A stretch of 42,054 nucleotides of DNA from Sporosalibacterium faouarense (GCF_016765695.1 NZ_JAETGO010000080.1:1-42054), one strand, 5' to 3'; shown: positions 32,738 to 41,992, counted from the first letter of the stretch. Notes: a model not told the origin generated them from the sequence alone. Made by a program: numbers and translations.

Positions 32738-32923
32738 TTGATTATCATTAGCAAGAATAACTTTGACTTTTTTAAATCAAATTATAATTATGAGGAAGAT
32801 AATTATGATCGATTAAAGAAGACAAGAAAAAGCAAGAATAAAATTAAGGGTTTTACTAAGAAAGCCACCCATAATACTAGCGAATTTGATTATGAAGAAG
32901 ATCCATATGAGCCTACAAAATAA
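32738..32923 (+). CDS. Small charged protein, start codon unclear
   Basis: A ~58-61 residue frame encoding SKNNFDFFKSNYNYEEDNYDRLKKTRKSKNKI then GFTKKATHNTSEFDYEEDPYEPTK, rich in Tyr, Asp/Glu and Lys, with no hydrophobic segment and two (N)YEED-type acidic-aromatic motifs. AAAGGAG (32731-32737) abuts the TTG at 32738, too close to use; the next well-spaced in-frame codons are ATC and ATT (32744-32749), so a non-canonical start such as ATT (giving M-S-K-N-N) is possible. A terminator follows at 32945, supporting transcription. Function unknown. Confidence 0.5.
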   Translation: MIIISKNNFDFFKSNYNYEEDNYDRLKKTRKSKNKIKGFTKKATHNTSEFDYEEDPYEPTK

Positions 32924-32944
32924 TTCTTCTCAAAATACTTACTC

Positions 32945-32968
32945 CCCCACTACATTTAAGCAGTGGGG
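32945..32968 (+). terminator. Terminator after the small charged ORF
   Basis: CCCCACT (32945-32951) pairs with AGTGGGG (32962-32968), then ATATTATTTTG. The loop and stem closely resemble the terminator at 6293-6324. It may also serve the ABC-F gene from the other side. Confidence 0.6.
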
Positions 32969-33015
32969 ATATTATTTTGTCGTAAGTATAGTTCTACTAA
33001 GAATTCTTGAGTTAA

Positions 33016-34932
33016 CTAGCTTTCTTGGTTTTGTATCTGGTCATTAATATCATTTAGATACTCCCATCTTTCAAGTTTATATAACAATTCCTCTTCTACA
33101 TTTTCCTTTTCAGTAACAAGCTCCTGTAATTTGACAAAATCACTGGAATACTTGTTCATTTCCGTTTCAATATCAGTTATTCTATTTTCTAATGTTTCTA
33201 TATCAGAATCGATTTTCTCGAACTCAAGTTTTTCTTTATATGAGAACTTTAAATCATGATTTTTATTTTCTCTTTTCTTTTTCTTTTCTTCATTTTTTAT
33301 GTTCTCATTATCAACTTCAGATGTTGATTGAAGAAATTCATTTTTATATTTAATAAAATCAGAATAATTCCCAGTATGTATAACTATTTCTCCATCCCCT
33401 TCAAATGAAAAAATTTTAGAACATACTCTATCTAAAAAATATCTATCATGGGATACAGTAACAACTACACCATTGAATTCATCAATATATGATTCTAAAA
33501 TATTTAAGGTTTCTATATCAAGGTCATTTGTAGGTTCATCTAACAATAATACATTTGGAGCTTCCATAAGAATCCTCAATAGGTATAACCTTCTCCTTTC
33601 TCCCCCTGAAAGTTTTTTGATATAAGTCCATTGCATATCTGGAGTAAATAAGAACCTTTCCATCATTTGAGAAGCACTTATCTTGTTTCCATTCTCATCA
33701 GAGATGAATTCTCCACCCTCTCTGATGTATTCTATAGCCCTTAAATCTTCATTCATGTCTTCACTTTCTTGTGAGAAATAACCAATTTTTACTGTTGCTC
33801 CAATATCTATGTTGCCTTTATCTGGTGACAGTCTTCCATATAATAAATTTAGAAGAGTAGACTTCCCTACTCCATTGTCTCCAATTATCCCAATAATATC
33901 TTCTCTAAGTAGTATATAATTAAGATCTCCAATTATTTTTTTCTCACCAAAGCTTTTTGATAAGTTACTTATTTCAATTATCTTTTTTCCAAGCCTTGTT
34001 GAGCCAACAGATATCTCCATATTTGGTTCATCTGTATCTATTTTTGATTCTTCAAGATCTTCAAACCTTTTTATTCTAGCTTTTTGCTTTGTAGTTCTTG
34101 CCTTTGCTCCTTTTCTAATCCATTCAAGCTCTTTTTTATACAAGTTTTGACGCTTTTTTTCTAAAGTTGCTTCTAATGCTTTTCTCTCAATTTTCTTTTC
34201 TATAAACTCACTATAATTTCCTGAATAAGTATATAGTCTACCATGATCTAATTCTATAGTCCTATTCACAACCCTATCTAAGAAGTATCTATCATGAGTT
34301 ATCATAATTAAGGCTCCTTTTCGATTTTCCAGATAATTCTCAAGCCAATCAATAGTTCTGTTATCCATATGATTTGTTGGTTCATCAAGGATTAGCAAAT
34401 TACATGGAGTTATAAGAGAAGCAGCCAGTGCAACTCTTTTCTTCTGTCCTCCCGATAGAGTATTCACTTTATCATCAAAATTACTAATTCCAAGCTTAGT
34501 GAGAATTGTTTTAGCTTGACTTTCCAACTCCCAAGCATTTAAAGAATCCATCTTAGCCGATAATGAAGTTAGTTTATTCTGAAGTTCTACATTTTCTGAA
34601 TCCTTTGAAATAGCTAAAAGAATTTTCTCATATTCCCTAACAACACTAACTGCTGGTGAATCTCCTTTAAAGATATTTTCTAGAACAGTCAAATCTTCGT
34701 TAAACTCTGGATCTTGAGATAAGTACTCTATTTTGGTGTCCTTTGGAGAATTTATAACTCCAGAATCCATTGTCTCAATCCCAGCAATTATTTTTAATAA
34801 AGTTGACTTACCTGTACCATTTATCCCAATAAGACCAATCTTGTCACTAGATTCTATATTAATAGAAATGTTATCAAATAATGTTTTTTCACCATAACTT
34901 TTTGATATATTATCAGCTGAAATAATGTTCAT
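33016..34932 (-). CDS. ABC-F translation factor, Uup-like
   Basis: About 638 residues from the ATG at 34932 (AGGA 8 nt upstream; the ATG at 34941 overlaps the RBS). It has two ABC domains without membrane helices: first GINGTGKST, LSGGQKKRVALA, LLILDEPTNHMD; second GDNGVGKST, LSGGERRRL, VLLLDEPTNDLD. Between them is the P-site tRNA interaction motif helix pair (RKALEATLEKKRQNLYKKELEWIRKGAKARTTKQKARIKRFEDL). A C-terminal coiled coil (~565-635) marks the Uup-like branch. ABC-F proteins act on the ribosome, here more likely housekeeping than antibiotic protection, but the latter cannot be excluded. Confidence 0.9.
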   Translation of the reverse strand: MNIISADNISKSYGEKTLFDNISINIESSDKIGLIGINGTGKSTLLKIIAGIETMDSGVINSPKDTKIEYLSQDPEFNEDLTVLENIFKGDSPAVSVVREYEKILLAISKDSENVELQNKLTSLSAKMDSLNAWELESQAKTILTKLGISNFDDKVNTLSGGQKKRVALAASLITPCNLLILDEPTNHMDNRTIDWLENYLENRKGALIMITHDRYFLDRVVNRTIELDHGRLYTYSGNYSEFIEKKIERKALEATLEKKRQNLYKKELEWIRKGAKARTTKQKARIKRFEDLEESKIDTDEPNMEISVGSTRLGKKIIEISNLSKSFGEKKIIGDLNYILLREDIIGIIGDNGVGKSTLLNLLYGRLSPDKGNIDIGATVKIGYFSQESEDMNEDLRAIEYIREGGEFISDENGNKISASQMMERFLFTPDMQWTYIKKLSGGERRRLYLLRILMEAPNVLLLDEPTNDLDIETLNILESYIDEFNGVVVTVSHDRYFLDRVCSKIFSFEGDGEIVIHTGNYSDFIKYKNEFLQSTSEVDNENIKNEEKKKKRENKNHDLKFSYKEKLEFEKIDSDIETLENRITDIETEMNKYSSDFVKLQELVTEKENVEEELLYKLERWEYLNDINDQIQNQES

Positions 34933-35090
34933 TACTATCATCCTTTTTGTTGAATTTATTAATCTTAATTAAAAATGTTCTATGTAATTTAAAAATTGAT
35001 AAGTTACTTTTTATATCTTATCATACCTTGAAAAAGAAAACATATATTTATCTTATTACTTCAACTTAAAAATTGTGTTAGTAAAATGAA

Positions 35091-35120
35091 AGACCCCATC
35101 TTTAAATTAGATGAGGGTCT
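35091..35120 (-). terminator. Terminator of DUF3231 gene
   Basis: AGACCCCATCT (35091-35101) pairs with AGATGAGGGTCT (35109-35120) with one bulge. The minus strand continues TTTCATTTTAC. Confidence 0.75.
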
Positions 35121-35125
35121 ATAGC

Positions 35126-36124
35126 TTAGATACTCATATCAATTGGCTGAGGTGGAGCCTCTAACCACCCATTCTTTACCATAATCTTAATGCCTTTATT
35201 ATAATATTCAAGCATGTCTTTCATTATTATCAGACTTTTACCGTTAATATCATTTCTTAAGCTAGCTGTTAGAGATTGACCTATCATGTTAAAGCAGTAC
35301 ATGCCTATACATGTATTTATAAAATATAGCATTATTTTTTCTGAAAAAGGTGACTCATCGGTATCAAATATTTTATACTCTCCAGTTGATGATATATTAA
35401 TATTTTCCTTTGACAAAACTGGTTGTAGTGAATCAACTACTTTTTGTATTTCTTTCACTCCATCATTGAAATGCTCTTTTAATTCTTTAGACTTCGCTGT
35501 CTTGGAAAATACAACAAAGACCATTTTAGAAAATTGCGCTCTAAATATAATTCTTGCTAAAGCAGATATTTCTGATATATTTAATGGTCTATTATCACCT
35601 ATTAACCTCCCAAGGTATTTTTTGTTATCTACTAAAATTATATCTTTTTCAATAGCAATATTTGGATGCTTTGGATATATTCCTTTTTCTATCATATATT
35701 CAATTACATCATCCTGCATTGAAATATTATAACTTATGTTATCTTGAAAGTACTCTCTAATATCTTTTCTCGTAGAATCTAATAAGGCACTAGTATAGGT
35801 ATGTATAGTTAATAAAATAAAGTCATAACAAAAGGCTGCAATAAACTCATCTGAGATAACTCTTGGAGCATCAGCCTTGACATCTTCACTTATAAATCCA
35901 TTAGGTAACGGGATAAACTCTTCCTTAAAAATATTCTCTATCATAAACATACTTTGCTTTGCTCTGTTAATTTTACTAATTAGTATTTCTTTTATCCTAT
36001 CACTCTCAACGATATCTACAAAGTACTCAAAAAACCTGAGCTCCATGTTATTTTTGATATATGATGCCCACATACCAGATATTTCAGCGGATGTTAAAGC
36101 TATCCTATCTTTCTTTTCACTCAC
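35126..36124 (-). CDS. DUF3231 family protein
   Basis: A 332-residue all-helical protein with two related halves of ~160 residues (e.g. SAEISGMWASYIKNNMELRFFEYFVDIVESDRIKEI and the later LNISEISALARIIFRAQFSKMVFVVFSKTAKSKELKEHF, then LMKDMLEYYNKGIKIMVKNGWLEAPPQP). The ending GWLEAPP-Q/P is diagnostic of DUF3231, a duplicated ferritin-like fold common in spore-forming Firmicutes and sometimes spore-associated. The start is GTG with GGAG 9 nt upstream. No partner gene is evident. Biochemical role unknown. Confidence 0.85.
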   Translation of the reverse strand: MSEKKDRIALTSAEISGMWASYIKNNMELRFFEYFVDIVESDRIKEILISKINRAKQSMFMIENIFKEEFIPLPNGFISEDVKADAPRVISDEFIAAFCYDFILLTIHTYTSALLDSTRKDIREYFQDNISYNISMQDDVIEYMIEKGIYPKHPNIAIEKDIILVDNKKYLGRLIGDNRPLNISEISALARIIFRAQFSKMVFVVFSKTAKSKELKEHFNDGVKEIQKVVDSLQPVLSKENINISSTGEYKIFDTDESPFSEKIMLYFINTCIGMYCFNMIGQSLTASLRNDINGKSLIIMKDMLEYYNKGIKIMVKNGWLEAPPQPIDMSI

Positions 36125-36231
36125 TATATCGCTCTCCTTTGCACTATTTTATATTATTATTCCTTATAGGCCATAAAATATATTAATAATAGTACTCTAA
36201 GTGAAAATTTTAAAATTTATAAACAAATCCA

Positions 36232-37938
36232 TTATGATATTCCATATTTATCAAGCTTTTTATATAGACTAGCTCTAGTTATGCCTAGCAAATCGGCGGT
36301 TTTTCTTTTATTCCCTTCATTCTTGTTAAGAACCTCCGTTATAACCTTTCTTTCAGTTTCTTCTAAAATAGTTTTTAGCTTCCTTTCATCAATCATATAA
36401 TTTTTAGACTTTCTTTTAGTTATTTTATTTGGTAAATGTTCGGGCCTAATGACAAGATTTGAATCTAATAAATTTATTGCTCTTTCAATTACATTCTCCA
36501 ATTCTCTTATATTCCCTGGCCAATAATAACTCTCAAAATACTGAAAAACTTCCTTTGAAATTCCCTCTGCATATATACCTATATTCTTAGCTATTTTATT
36601 TTTTAATGCTATAGCTATATCCTTTATATCTTCTCTTCTCTCTCTTAAAGGTGGTATAGTAATATTAACTACATTAAGTCTATAATATAAATCTTCTCTA
36701 AATTCACCCTCACTAACAAGTCTTTCTAGATTCTTATTGGTAGATGCAATTATCCTGACATCTGATTTTTTTATAATATTTCCGCCTACATGTTCAAATT
36801 CTTTTTCTTGAAGAACTCTTAAGAGCTTTGCCTGCATTTCCAATGGCATATCTCCTATCTCGTCCAATAAAATAGTTCCTCCATTTGCAAGTTCAAATTT
36901 ACCTTCTTTCCCACCTTTTTTTGCCCCTGAAAATGCACCTTCTTCATAGCCAAAAAGCTCTGATTCCAAAAGATCGGCAGGGATTGCAGCACAATTTAAT
37001 TTTATAAATGGTGCATATTTTCTGTCACTTGCATTGTGTATTGCATGGGCAAGAAGTTCCTTTCCGGTGCCACTTTCTCCTAATATTAATACATTCGAAT
37101 TTGTCTTTGCCACTCTTTTAGCTATATCTATTACAAATTTCATTTTAGGACTATTTCCAATACAATCCTCAAAAGAATATTTAGCAGTTCTTTCTTTTTT
37201 AAGCTCTGATTTATAGTACTCAAGCTCTTCTTCTAGTCTATCAATTTTTTTTCTTAATGATACGAAGTCTCCAATGTCCTTGAACATCACCTTCCCAACT
37301 GCACCAACTATTTTTCCCTTTTTAACTATGGGCACCCTCATAGAAATCATTTTATTTCCTGCATTTTCTTGTATATCTCCGATTTCCTTTACACCTGTTC
37401 TTACTACTATATGCATTCTTGTATTTTCTATTACGTCTGTTACATGCTTACCTTCAGCATTATGCTCCCCTAAAAACTCTTTATATGCTTTACTCATCAT
37501 CTTGATAATTCCAGTCTCATCAACCACAACTACCCATTCGTTAGCTGTATCTAATATTGTGTTTAAAATTTCAATATAATTCTCATCTTCATTGAGTCTT
37601 TTACTTATCTTATTATAGTCGGTTATATCATTAAAAAGAATCAACATACCATAAATAGAATTTTCTTTTTTAATTGGAACCTTATTTACAGATAGATGAT
37701 TATTATTTATTTCAAGCTCTTTATCTAAATTAAAGTCTTTATTCTTTATGAATTCTATTAGTTCAATGTCGTCAATAATCTCTGATACTTTTTTTCCTAC
37801 ACTAATTTCTTTTTTTATATTTAGCAATTCCTCAGCATGTTTATTGACTAATATTATTTTATTATTCTTATCTATTCCTAATAAAGCTTCTTTTACTAAA
37901 TCAAGAATATGATATGTGTATATATCCAAGGGTTTCAT
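36232..37938 (-). CDS. Sigma-54 activator with two PAS domains
   Basis: This 568-residue enhancer-binding protein has two PAS domains (~5-110 and ~125-220), a coiled-coil linker (~225-250), an AAA+ domain with Walker A GESGTGKE (287-294), the sigma-54-contacting loop GAFSGA (334-339; consensus GAFTGA, conservative T to S), Walker B ILLDEIGD (356-363) and PGNIREL (474-480), and a Fis-type HTH at 541-565 (NKRKTADLLGITRASLYKKL). PAS domains suggest sensing of redox, flavin or a small ligand. It is transcribed separately from the bcd-etf operon (a strong terminator lies between) but is the nearest sigma-54 activator to that operon's -24/-12 promoter. Confidence 0.92.
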   Translation of the reverse strand: MKPLDIYTYHILDLVKEALLGIDKNNKIILVNKHAEELLNIKKEISVGKKVSEIIDDIELIEFIKNKDFNLDKELEINNNHLSVNKVPIKKENSIYGMLILFNDITDYNKISKRLNEDENYIEILNTILDTANEWVVVVDETGIIKMMSKAYKEFLGEHNAEGKHVTDVIENTRMHIVVRTGVKEIGDIQENAGNKMISMRVPIVKKGKIVGAVGKVMFKDIGDFVSLRKKIDRLEEELEYYKSELKKERTAKYSFEDCIGNSPKMKFVIDIAKRVAKTNSNVLILGESGTGKELLAHAIHNASDRKYAPFIKLNCAAIPADLLESELFGYEEGAFSGAKKGGKEGKFELANGGTILLDEIGDMPLEMQAKLLRVLQEKEFEHVGGNIIKKSDVRIIASTNKNLERLVSEGEFREDLYYRLNVVNITIPPLRERREDIKDIAIALKNKIAKNIGIYAEGISKEVFQYFESYYWPGNIRELENVIERAINLLDSNLVIRPEHLPNKITKRKSKNYMIDERKLKTILEETERKVITEVLNKNEGNKRKTADLLGITRASLYKKLDKYGIS

Positions 37939-38066
37939 TGAATCACCTCTATTTAAACAAATTGTATTCTACCTAAATTATATCATGTATTTCATAATCG
38001 ATTAAGGAAATTGCATATTTACAAATTAAATGTACTTTTGCAAGATTTAATTAGGTGTTAAAAAAA

Positions 38067-38103
38067 AAGAGCTATCTAAGTTACAAAACTTAAGATAGCT
38101 CTT
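38067..38103 (-). terminator. Terminator of maoC-bcd-etf operon
   Basis: AAGAGCTATCT and AAGTT pair with AACTT and AAGATAGCTCTT across an ACAA loop, followed on the minus strand by nine T. It separates etfA from the sigma-54 activator gene. Confidence 0.9.
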
Positions 38104-38130
38104 TTCTTTCACTTAACCCTCAATATTTTA

Positions 38131-39144
38131 TTACTTGTCTTCTTTAGTAGCAGCTACTTCATCTATTACCATTGGTATAATCTTATTTATATCTCCAACT
38201 ATTCCTAAATCAGCTGTTTCAAATATAGGAGCTGTACTATCTTTGTTAATAGCAATTATATAATCTGATTCTTCCATACCTGCTATATGCTGTATAGCTC
38301 CTGAAATCCCACAAGCTATATAAATATTTGGTCTAACAGTCTTTCCTGTTTGTCCTACTTGATGGTCTCTTTCAAGCCAGCCTGCATCAACCACTGCACG
38401 AGAAGCTGATATTTGTCCTTCTAGTAAATTTGCTAATCCCTTTAGAGTCTTAAAATTCTCTGGTTTTCCAATACCTCTCCCGCCTGAAACTAGTACATTA
38501 GCTTCTTCTATATTGATTTTTTCTTTCTTTTCTTTAACTATTTCTAATACCTCAATATTCAAGCTATCCTGAGATATGTCTATTTTATATTCATTAATTT
38601 TTCCTAATCTATTTTCATCTCTTTCACATATTTTCATAACACCTGGTCTCACTGTAGACATTTGTGGTCTATGATCTGGACAAACAATCGTAGCCATAAT
38701 ATTTCCACCAAAGGCAGGTCTAGTCATCAGCAAGTTATTATTATTTTCTTTATCAATTTCTAATGAAGTACAGTCAGCTGTTAGTCCAGTATATATCCTT
38801 GCCGATATTCTCGGTGCTAAATCCCTACCGATTGATGTTGCTCCAAATAGAAATATTTCTGGCTTATATTCATTTATTATATTTGAAATCACTTTTGTAT
38901 ATGGCTCTGTTGTATATACATTTAGAACATCACTATCAGTATATAATATTTCATCTGCTCCAAAATATATTAATTCATTTAATTTATTTTTAATATCATG
39001 CCCTAATACTACTGCTATTACCTTTTCATTAATATCATCGGCAAGCTCCCTTGCTTTTCCCAATAGTTCTAATGATACCTTTTGAATCTCACCTTCTCTT
39101 TGTTCAACAAATACATACACACCTTTATATTCTGAAATATTCAA
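38131..39144 (-). CDS. etfA: Electron transfer flavoprotein alpha subunit
   Basis: This 337-residue EtfA has the N-terminal alpha/beta domain, the variable linker, and the C-terminal FAD domain with VLVSGGRGIG, SRAVVDAGW, GQTGKTVRPNIYIACGISGAIQHIAGM and SDYIIAINKDSTAPIFETADLGIVGD, the canonical FAD-binding signature. It pairs with EtfB to pass electrons to or from butyryl-CoA dehydrogenase. The start is TTG, 6-7 nt after GGAGGG. It is the last gene of the operon. Confidence 0.95.
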   Translation of the reverse strand: MNISEYKGVYVFVEQREGEIQKVSLELLGKARELADDINEKVIAVVLGHDIKNKLNELIYFGADEILYTDSDVLNVYTTEPYTKVISNIINEYKPEIFLFGATSIGRDLAPRISARIYTGLTADCTSLEIDKENNNNLLMTRPAFGGNIMATIVCPDHRPQMSTVRPGVMKICERDENRLGKINEYKIDISQDSLNIEVLEIVKEKKEKINIEEANVLVSGGRGIGKPENFKTLKGLANLLEGQISASRAVVDAGWLERDHQVGQTGKTVRPNIYIACGISGAIQHIAGMEESDYIIAINKDSTAPIFETADLGIVGDINKIIPMVIDEVAATKEDK

Positions 39145-39164
39145 CTTATTCCCTCCTATCTATA

Positions 39165-39947
39165 CTATATTACATGTTTTTCTTTAAGCTTATTAACAAT
39201 TATTTGAGCTGCTTCACTTGGTTCAACTTCAAATTTTTCTCCAGCAGCTTTAGCGCCCTTTGTAAAGGACTTTTTAACTTTTGTTGGAGAACCCTTTAGT
39301 CCTATATGTTCTCTATTTACATCTATATCTTCAAGGGTCCATTTCTTTATTTCCTTTTCTCTATTAGCATCAAATATCCCTTTGACTGACATATATCTTG
39401 GACTATTCATTTCACTTAGCGTAGTTATTAAACATGGCATTTTAACCTTTACCTTATGATAACCATCTTCAAAAACTCTTTTAAGAATTAAACTATTTCC
39501 GTCTTTTTCTAAATTTGCTACATAACTAACCTGTGGGATTTTTAGATGTTCAGCAATTTGAGGTCCAACCTGAGCTGTATCACCATCAATTGCTTGTCTT
39601 CCTGCTATAATTAAGTCATAATCAAGATTCTTAATAGCTGCTGCTAAAGTACTAGAAGTTGCCCAAGTATCTGCCCCAGCAAATGCCCTATCAGTAAGAA
39701 GAATCCCTTCATCAGCTCCCATAGAAAGAGCTTCCAACAATGCTTTTTCAGCTTGAGGTGGTCCCATAGTTAAAACTGTAACATGTGCGTCTGTCTCATC
39801 CTTTAACATTAATGCAGCCTCTAAACCACTTTTGTCATCAGGATTTATTATACTTGGAACCCCTTCCCTAATTAGAGTACCAGTTTTAGGATCAAGTCTA
39901 ACTTCTGTTGTATCTGGAACTTGCTTTATACATACTACTATATTCAT
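39165..39947 (-). CDS. etfB: Electron transfer flavoprotein beta subunit
   Basis: This 260-residue EtfB has the CIKQVPDTTEVRLDPKTGTL N-terminus, NPDDKSGLEAAL and AGRQAIDGDTAQVGPQIAEHL. The RQAIDGDTAQVGP stretch matches the bifurcating (group 2) EtfB of clostridia and Acidaminococcus rather than the mitochondrial type, so with EtfA and Bcd it may couple crotonyl-CoA reduction to ferredoxin reduction by NADH; that is family inference, not proof. RBS AAGGAGG. It sits 20 bp before etfA in the operon. Confidence 0.94.
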   Translation of the reverse strand: MNIVVCIKQVPDTTEVRLDPKTGTLIREGVPSIINPDDKSGLEAALMLKDETDAHVTVLTMGPPQAEKALLEALSMGADEGILLTDRAFAGADTWATSSTLAAAIKNLDYDLIIAGRQAIDGDTAQVGPQIAEHLKIPQVSYVANLEKDGNSLILKRVFEDGYHKVKVKMPCLITTLSEMNSPRYMSVKGIFDANREKEIKKWTLEDIDVNREHIGLKGSPTKVKKSFTKGAKAAGEKFEVEPSEAAQIIVNKLKEKHVI

Positions 39948-39959
39948 ATTAATGCCTCC

Positions 39960-41099
39960 TTATCTTAATAAACTTCCTGCTATTACCATTTTCTGTACTT
40001 CTGATGTTCCTTCATATATCTCAGTTATTTTAGCATCTCTCATCATACGTTCAACTGGATACTCTCTTGTGTACCCATATCCACCGTGTAATTGTACCGC
40101 CTTTGTCGTAACCTCCATAGCAGTTTCTGCTGTGAATAATTTCGCCATAGCAGCTTTATCACTATATCTTTCTTTGTTATCCTTAGCTCTTGCCGCACTA
40201 TAAACTAAAAGTCTTGCAGCCTCGGTTTTGGTTTGCATATCTGCAAGCTCAAATTGAGTATTCTGGAACTTAGATATTGCCCTACCAAACTGTTTTCTTT
40301 CCTTTACATAACTTACTGTCTCATCTATAGCACCTTGAGATATTCCTAATGCTTGAGCTGCTATTCCTATACGTCCACCATCTAAGGTTTTCATTGCAAT
40401 CTTAAAACCTTGACCTATTTTACCTAATAGATTTTCCTTAGGTACCTTACAATTCTCAAATATTAACTCACAAGTTGCAGAACCTTTAATCCCCATTTTT
40501 GCTTCCTTTTTCCCAACACTAAAACCTTCAAAATCCTTTTCAACTATAAATGCTGATATTCCTTTAACACCTTTAGACTTATCAGTCATAGCCATAATTA
40601 TATAAACATCTGCATATCCTGCGTTAGTAATAAATATCTTAGAACCATTTAGTATATAGTAATCTCCAACTAATTCTGCCTTAGTCTGCTGACCCGCCGC
40701 ATCTGTTCCTGCATTTGGCTCTGTTAAACCAAATGCTCCTAAATTATCTCCTTTAGCTAATGGAATCAAATATTTTTGTTTTTGTTCCTCTGTACCAAAC
40801 TCATATATTGGCGTAGCGCATAAAGATGTATGGGCAGATACAATTACTCCTGTTGTTGCACAAGATTTTGATAATTCTTCAACAGCCATAGCATAGGCTA
40901 AATTGTCTCCTCCTTGTCCACCATACTCTTTTGGGAAAGGAATCCCCATAAATCCATATTTGGCAAGCTTTTTGACAGTCTCTACTGGGAACATTTCCTT
41001 TTCATCAACTTCTTCTGCTAAAGGCTTAACTTCTTTTTCTGTAAATTCAGTAAACATTTGCCTTAACATCTTGTGTTCATTTGGCAATCTAAAATCCAT
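39960..41099 (-). CDS. bcd: Acyl-CoA dehydrogenase, probable butyryl-CoA dehydrogenase
   Basis: This 379-residue short-chain acyl-CoA dehydrogenase has LGAFGLTEPNAGTDAAGQQTKAEL (FAD/substrate loop), YILNGSKIFITNAGYADVY, QFGRAISKFQNTQFELADMQ, and QLHGGYGYTREYPVERMMRDAKITEIYEGTSEVQ. The catalytic base is Glu363 in YEGTSE. Linkage to etfB-etfA indicates the crotonyl-CoA to butyryl-CoA step of butyrate metabolism. No thiolase, HBD or crotonase is in the window. RBS AGGAGG. It begins 62 bp after the maoC stop. Confidence 0.92.
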   Translation of the reverse strand: MDFRLPNEHKMLRQMFTEFTEKEVKPLAEEVDEKEMFPVETVKKLAKYGFMGIPFPKEYGGQGGDNLAYAMAVEELSKSCATTGVIVSAHTSLCATPIYEFGTEEQKQKYLIPLAKGDNLGAFGLTEPNAGTDAAGQQTKAELVGDYYILNGSKIFITNAGYADVYIIMAMTDKSKGVKGISAFIVEKDFEGFSVGKKEAKMGIKGSATCELIFENCKVPKENLLGKIGQGFKIAMKTLDGGRIGIAAQALGISQGAIDETVSYVKERKQFGRAISKFQNTQFELADMQTKTEAARLLVYSAARAKDNKERYSDKAAMAKLFTAETAMEVTTKAVQLHGGYGYTREYPVERMMRDAKITEIYEGTSEVQKMVIAGSLLR

Positions 41100-41160
41100 A
41101 GTAAGCTCCTCCTTGTAATAAAAATATTTTATACTTATTTTAATTTCGTTAGTTAATTAA

Positions 41161-41610
41161 CTAACGAACTACATTACTAATTGCAACTTCTTCTTCAACT
41201 TTAGGAGGCATTACAGTAGCGATACCCTTTAATACCACCTCTCCATCTTGATTTGTACATATAGTATTTAACTTAACTCTATTTTTCTCTTGGATTTTCT
41301 CAATAACCTCTACCTCAGCTTTAATTGTATCTCCAAATTTTACTGGCGCTGTAAATTTTAAATCTTGACCGAGATATATTGTTCCTGGCCCAGGTAGATG
41401 AACCCCTAATACTGCAGATATTAGTCCAGCAGTTAACATACCATGGGCAATTCTTCCCTTGAACATTGTGTTTTTTGACGCTTCATGATTTATATGGGCA
41501 GGATTTATATCTCCAGTCACTCCCGCATACAAATAAACATCTGTTTCAGAAATAGTCTTTTGAAATGATGCTTTGTCACCAATTCTAATTTCATTCATTG
41601 TTTTTCCCAT
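41161..41610 (-). CDS. MaoC-like (R)-specific enoyl-CoA hydratase
   Basis: This 149-residue hot-dog protein has the hydratase-2 motif YAGVTGDINPAHINHEAS (catalytic Asp and His in D-x-N-P-x-H) and GRIAHGMLTAGLIS. It should convert (R)-3-hydroxyacyl-CoA to crotonyl-CoA or similar, feeding the acyl-CoA dehydrogenase encoded next. It thus may stand in for crotonase with R stereochemistry. It is the first gene of the operon, about 120 nt after a sigma-54 promoter. RBS GGGGG. Confidence 0.9.
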   Translation of the reverse strand: MGKTMNEIRIGDKASFQKTISETDVYLYAGVTGDINPAHINHEASKNTMFKGRIAHGMLTAGLISAVLGVHLPGPGTIYLGQDLKFTAPVKFGDTIKAEVEVIEKIQEKNRVKLNTICTNQDGEVVLKGIATVMPPKVEEEVAISNVVR

Positions 41611-41740
41611 TTTGATATTACCCCCTTAAATTTAATAAGCAATTATCGCTAAAACTGTATTGTATAAGAGACTCTATTTAGATCCTATGCCTAAAAGTTA
41701 GGTCAATGGTTAAAATAAAGCCTCTTTGATAAATATAATT

Positions 41741-41756
41741 TGCAATTACTATGCCA
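41741..41756 (-). promoter_or_regulatory. Sigma-54 (-24/-12) promoter of maoC-bcd-etf operon
   Basis: On the minus strand TGGCATAGTAATTGCA fits the sigma-54 consensus TGGCAYRN4TTGCW at every fixed position and in spacing. It faces the maoC gene. The start of transcription should be near 41730, giving a leader of ~120 nt. It requires an enhancer-binding activator; the PAS-AAA+ protein at 36232-37938 is the likely one. Confidence 0.85.
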
Positions 41757-41856
41757 TTTGAATATAAAAAAAATATTTTTTTTCAATCTTTTATATAAAA
41801 CTTCATAAAATAGCCAATTGACATGTTTATTTTTTTACCCTAATGAAATTTTTGTT

Positions 41857-41872
41857 TGATATTTTTTTATCA
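41857..41872 (-). promoter_or_regulatory. Possible activator site upstream of sigma-54 promoter
   Basis: TGATA-N6-TATCA lies about 105-115 bp upstream of the -24 element, in the usual enhancer range. The spacer is all T, and such short repeats occur by chance in AT-rich DNA, so this is only a candidate. Confidence 0.25.
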
Positions 41873-41992
41873 TAATTTGAGTTTTCCATCAAAAAAAATG
41901 TTTATATAGTAAAGTGACTGTGTGAAAATTACTACATGTATATTTTTTTCTAATTTTTTTCAATCTAGTATTTTCTAAAAAAAATTCTGACA

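Noticed and set aside
33016-34932. Antibiotic-resistance ABC-F (Msr/Lsa type)
   Set aside because: The C-terminal coiled coil resembles Uup-type housekeeping ABC-F and the linker is not of extended resistance type; evidence insufficient for resistance.
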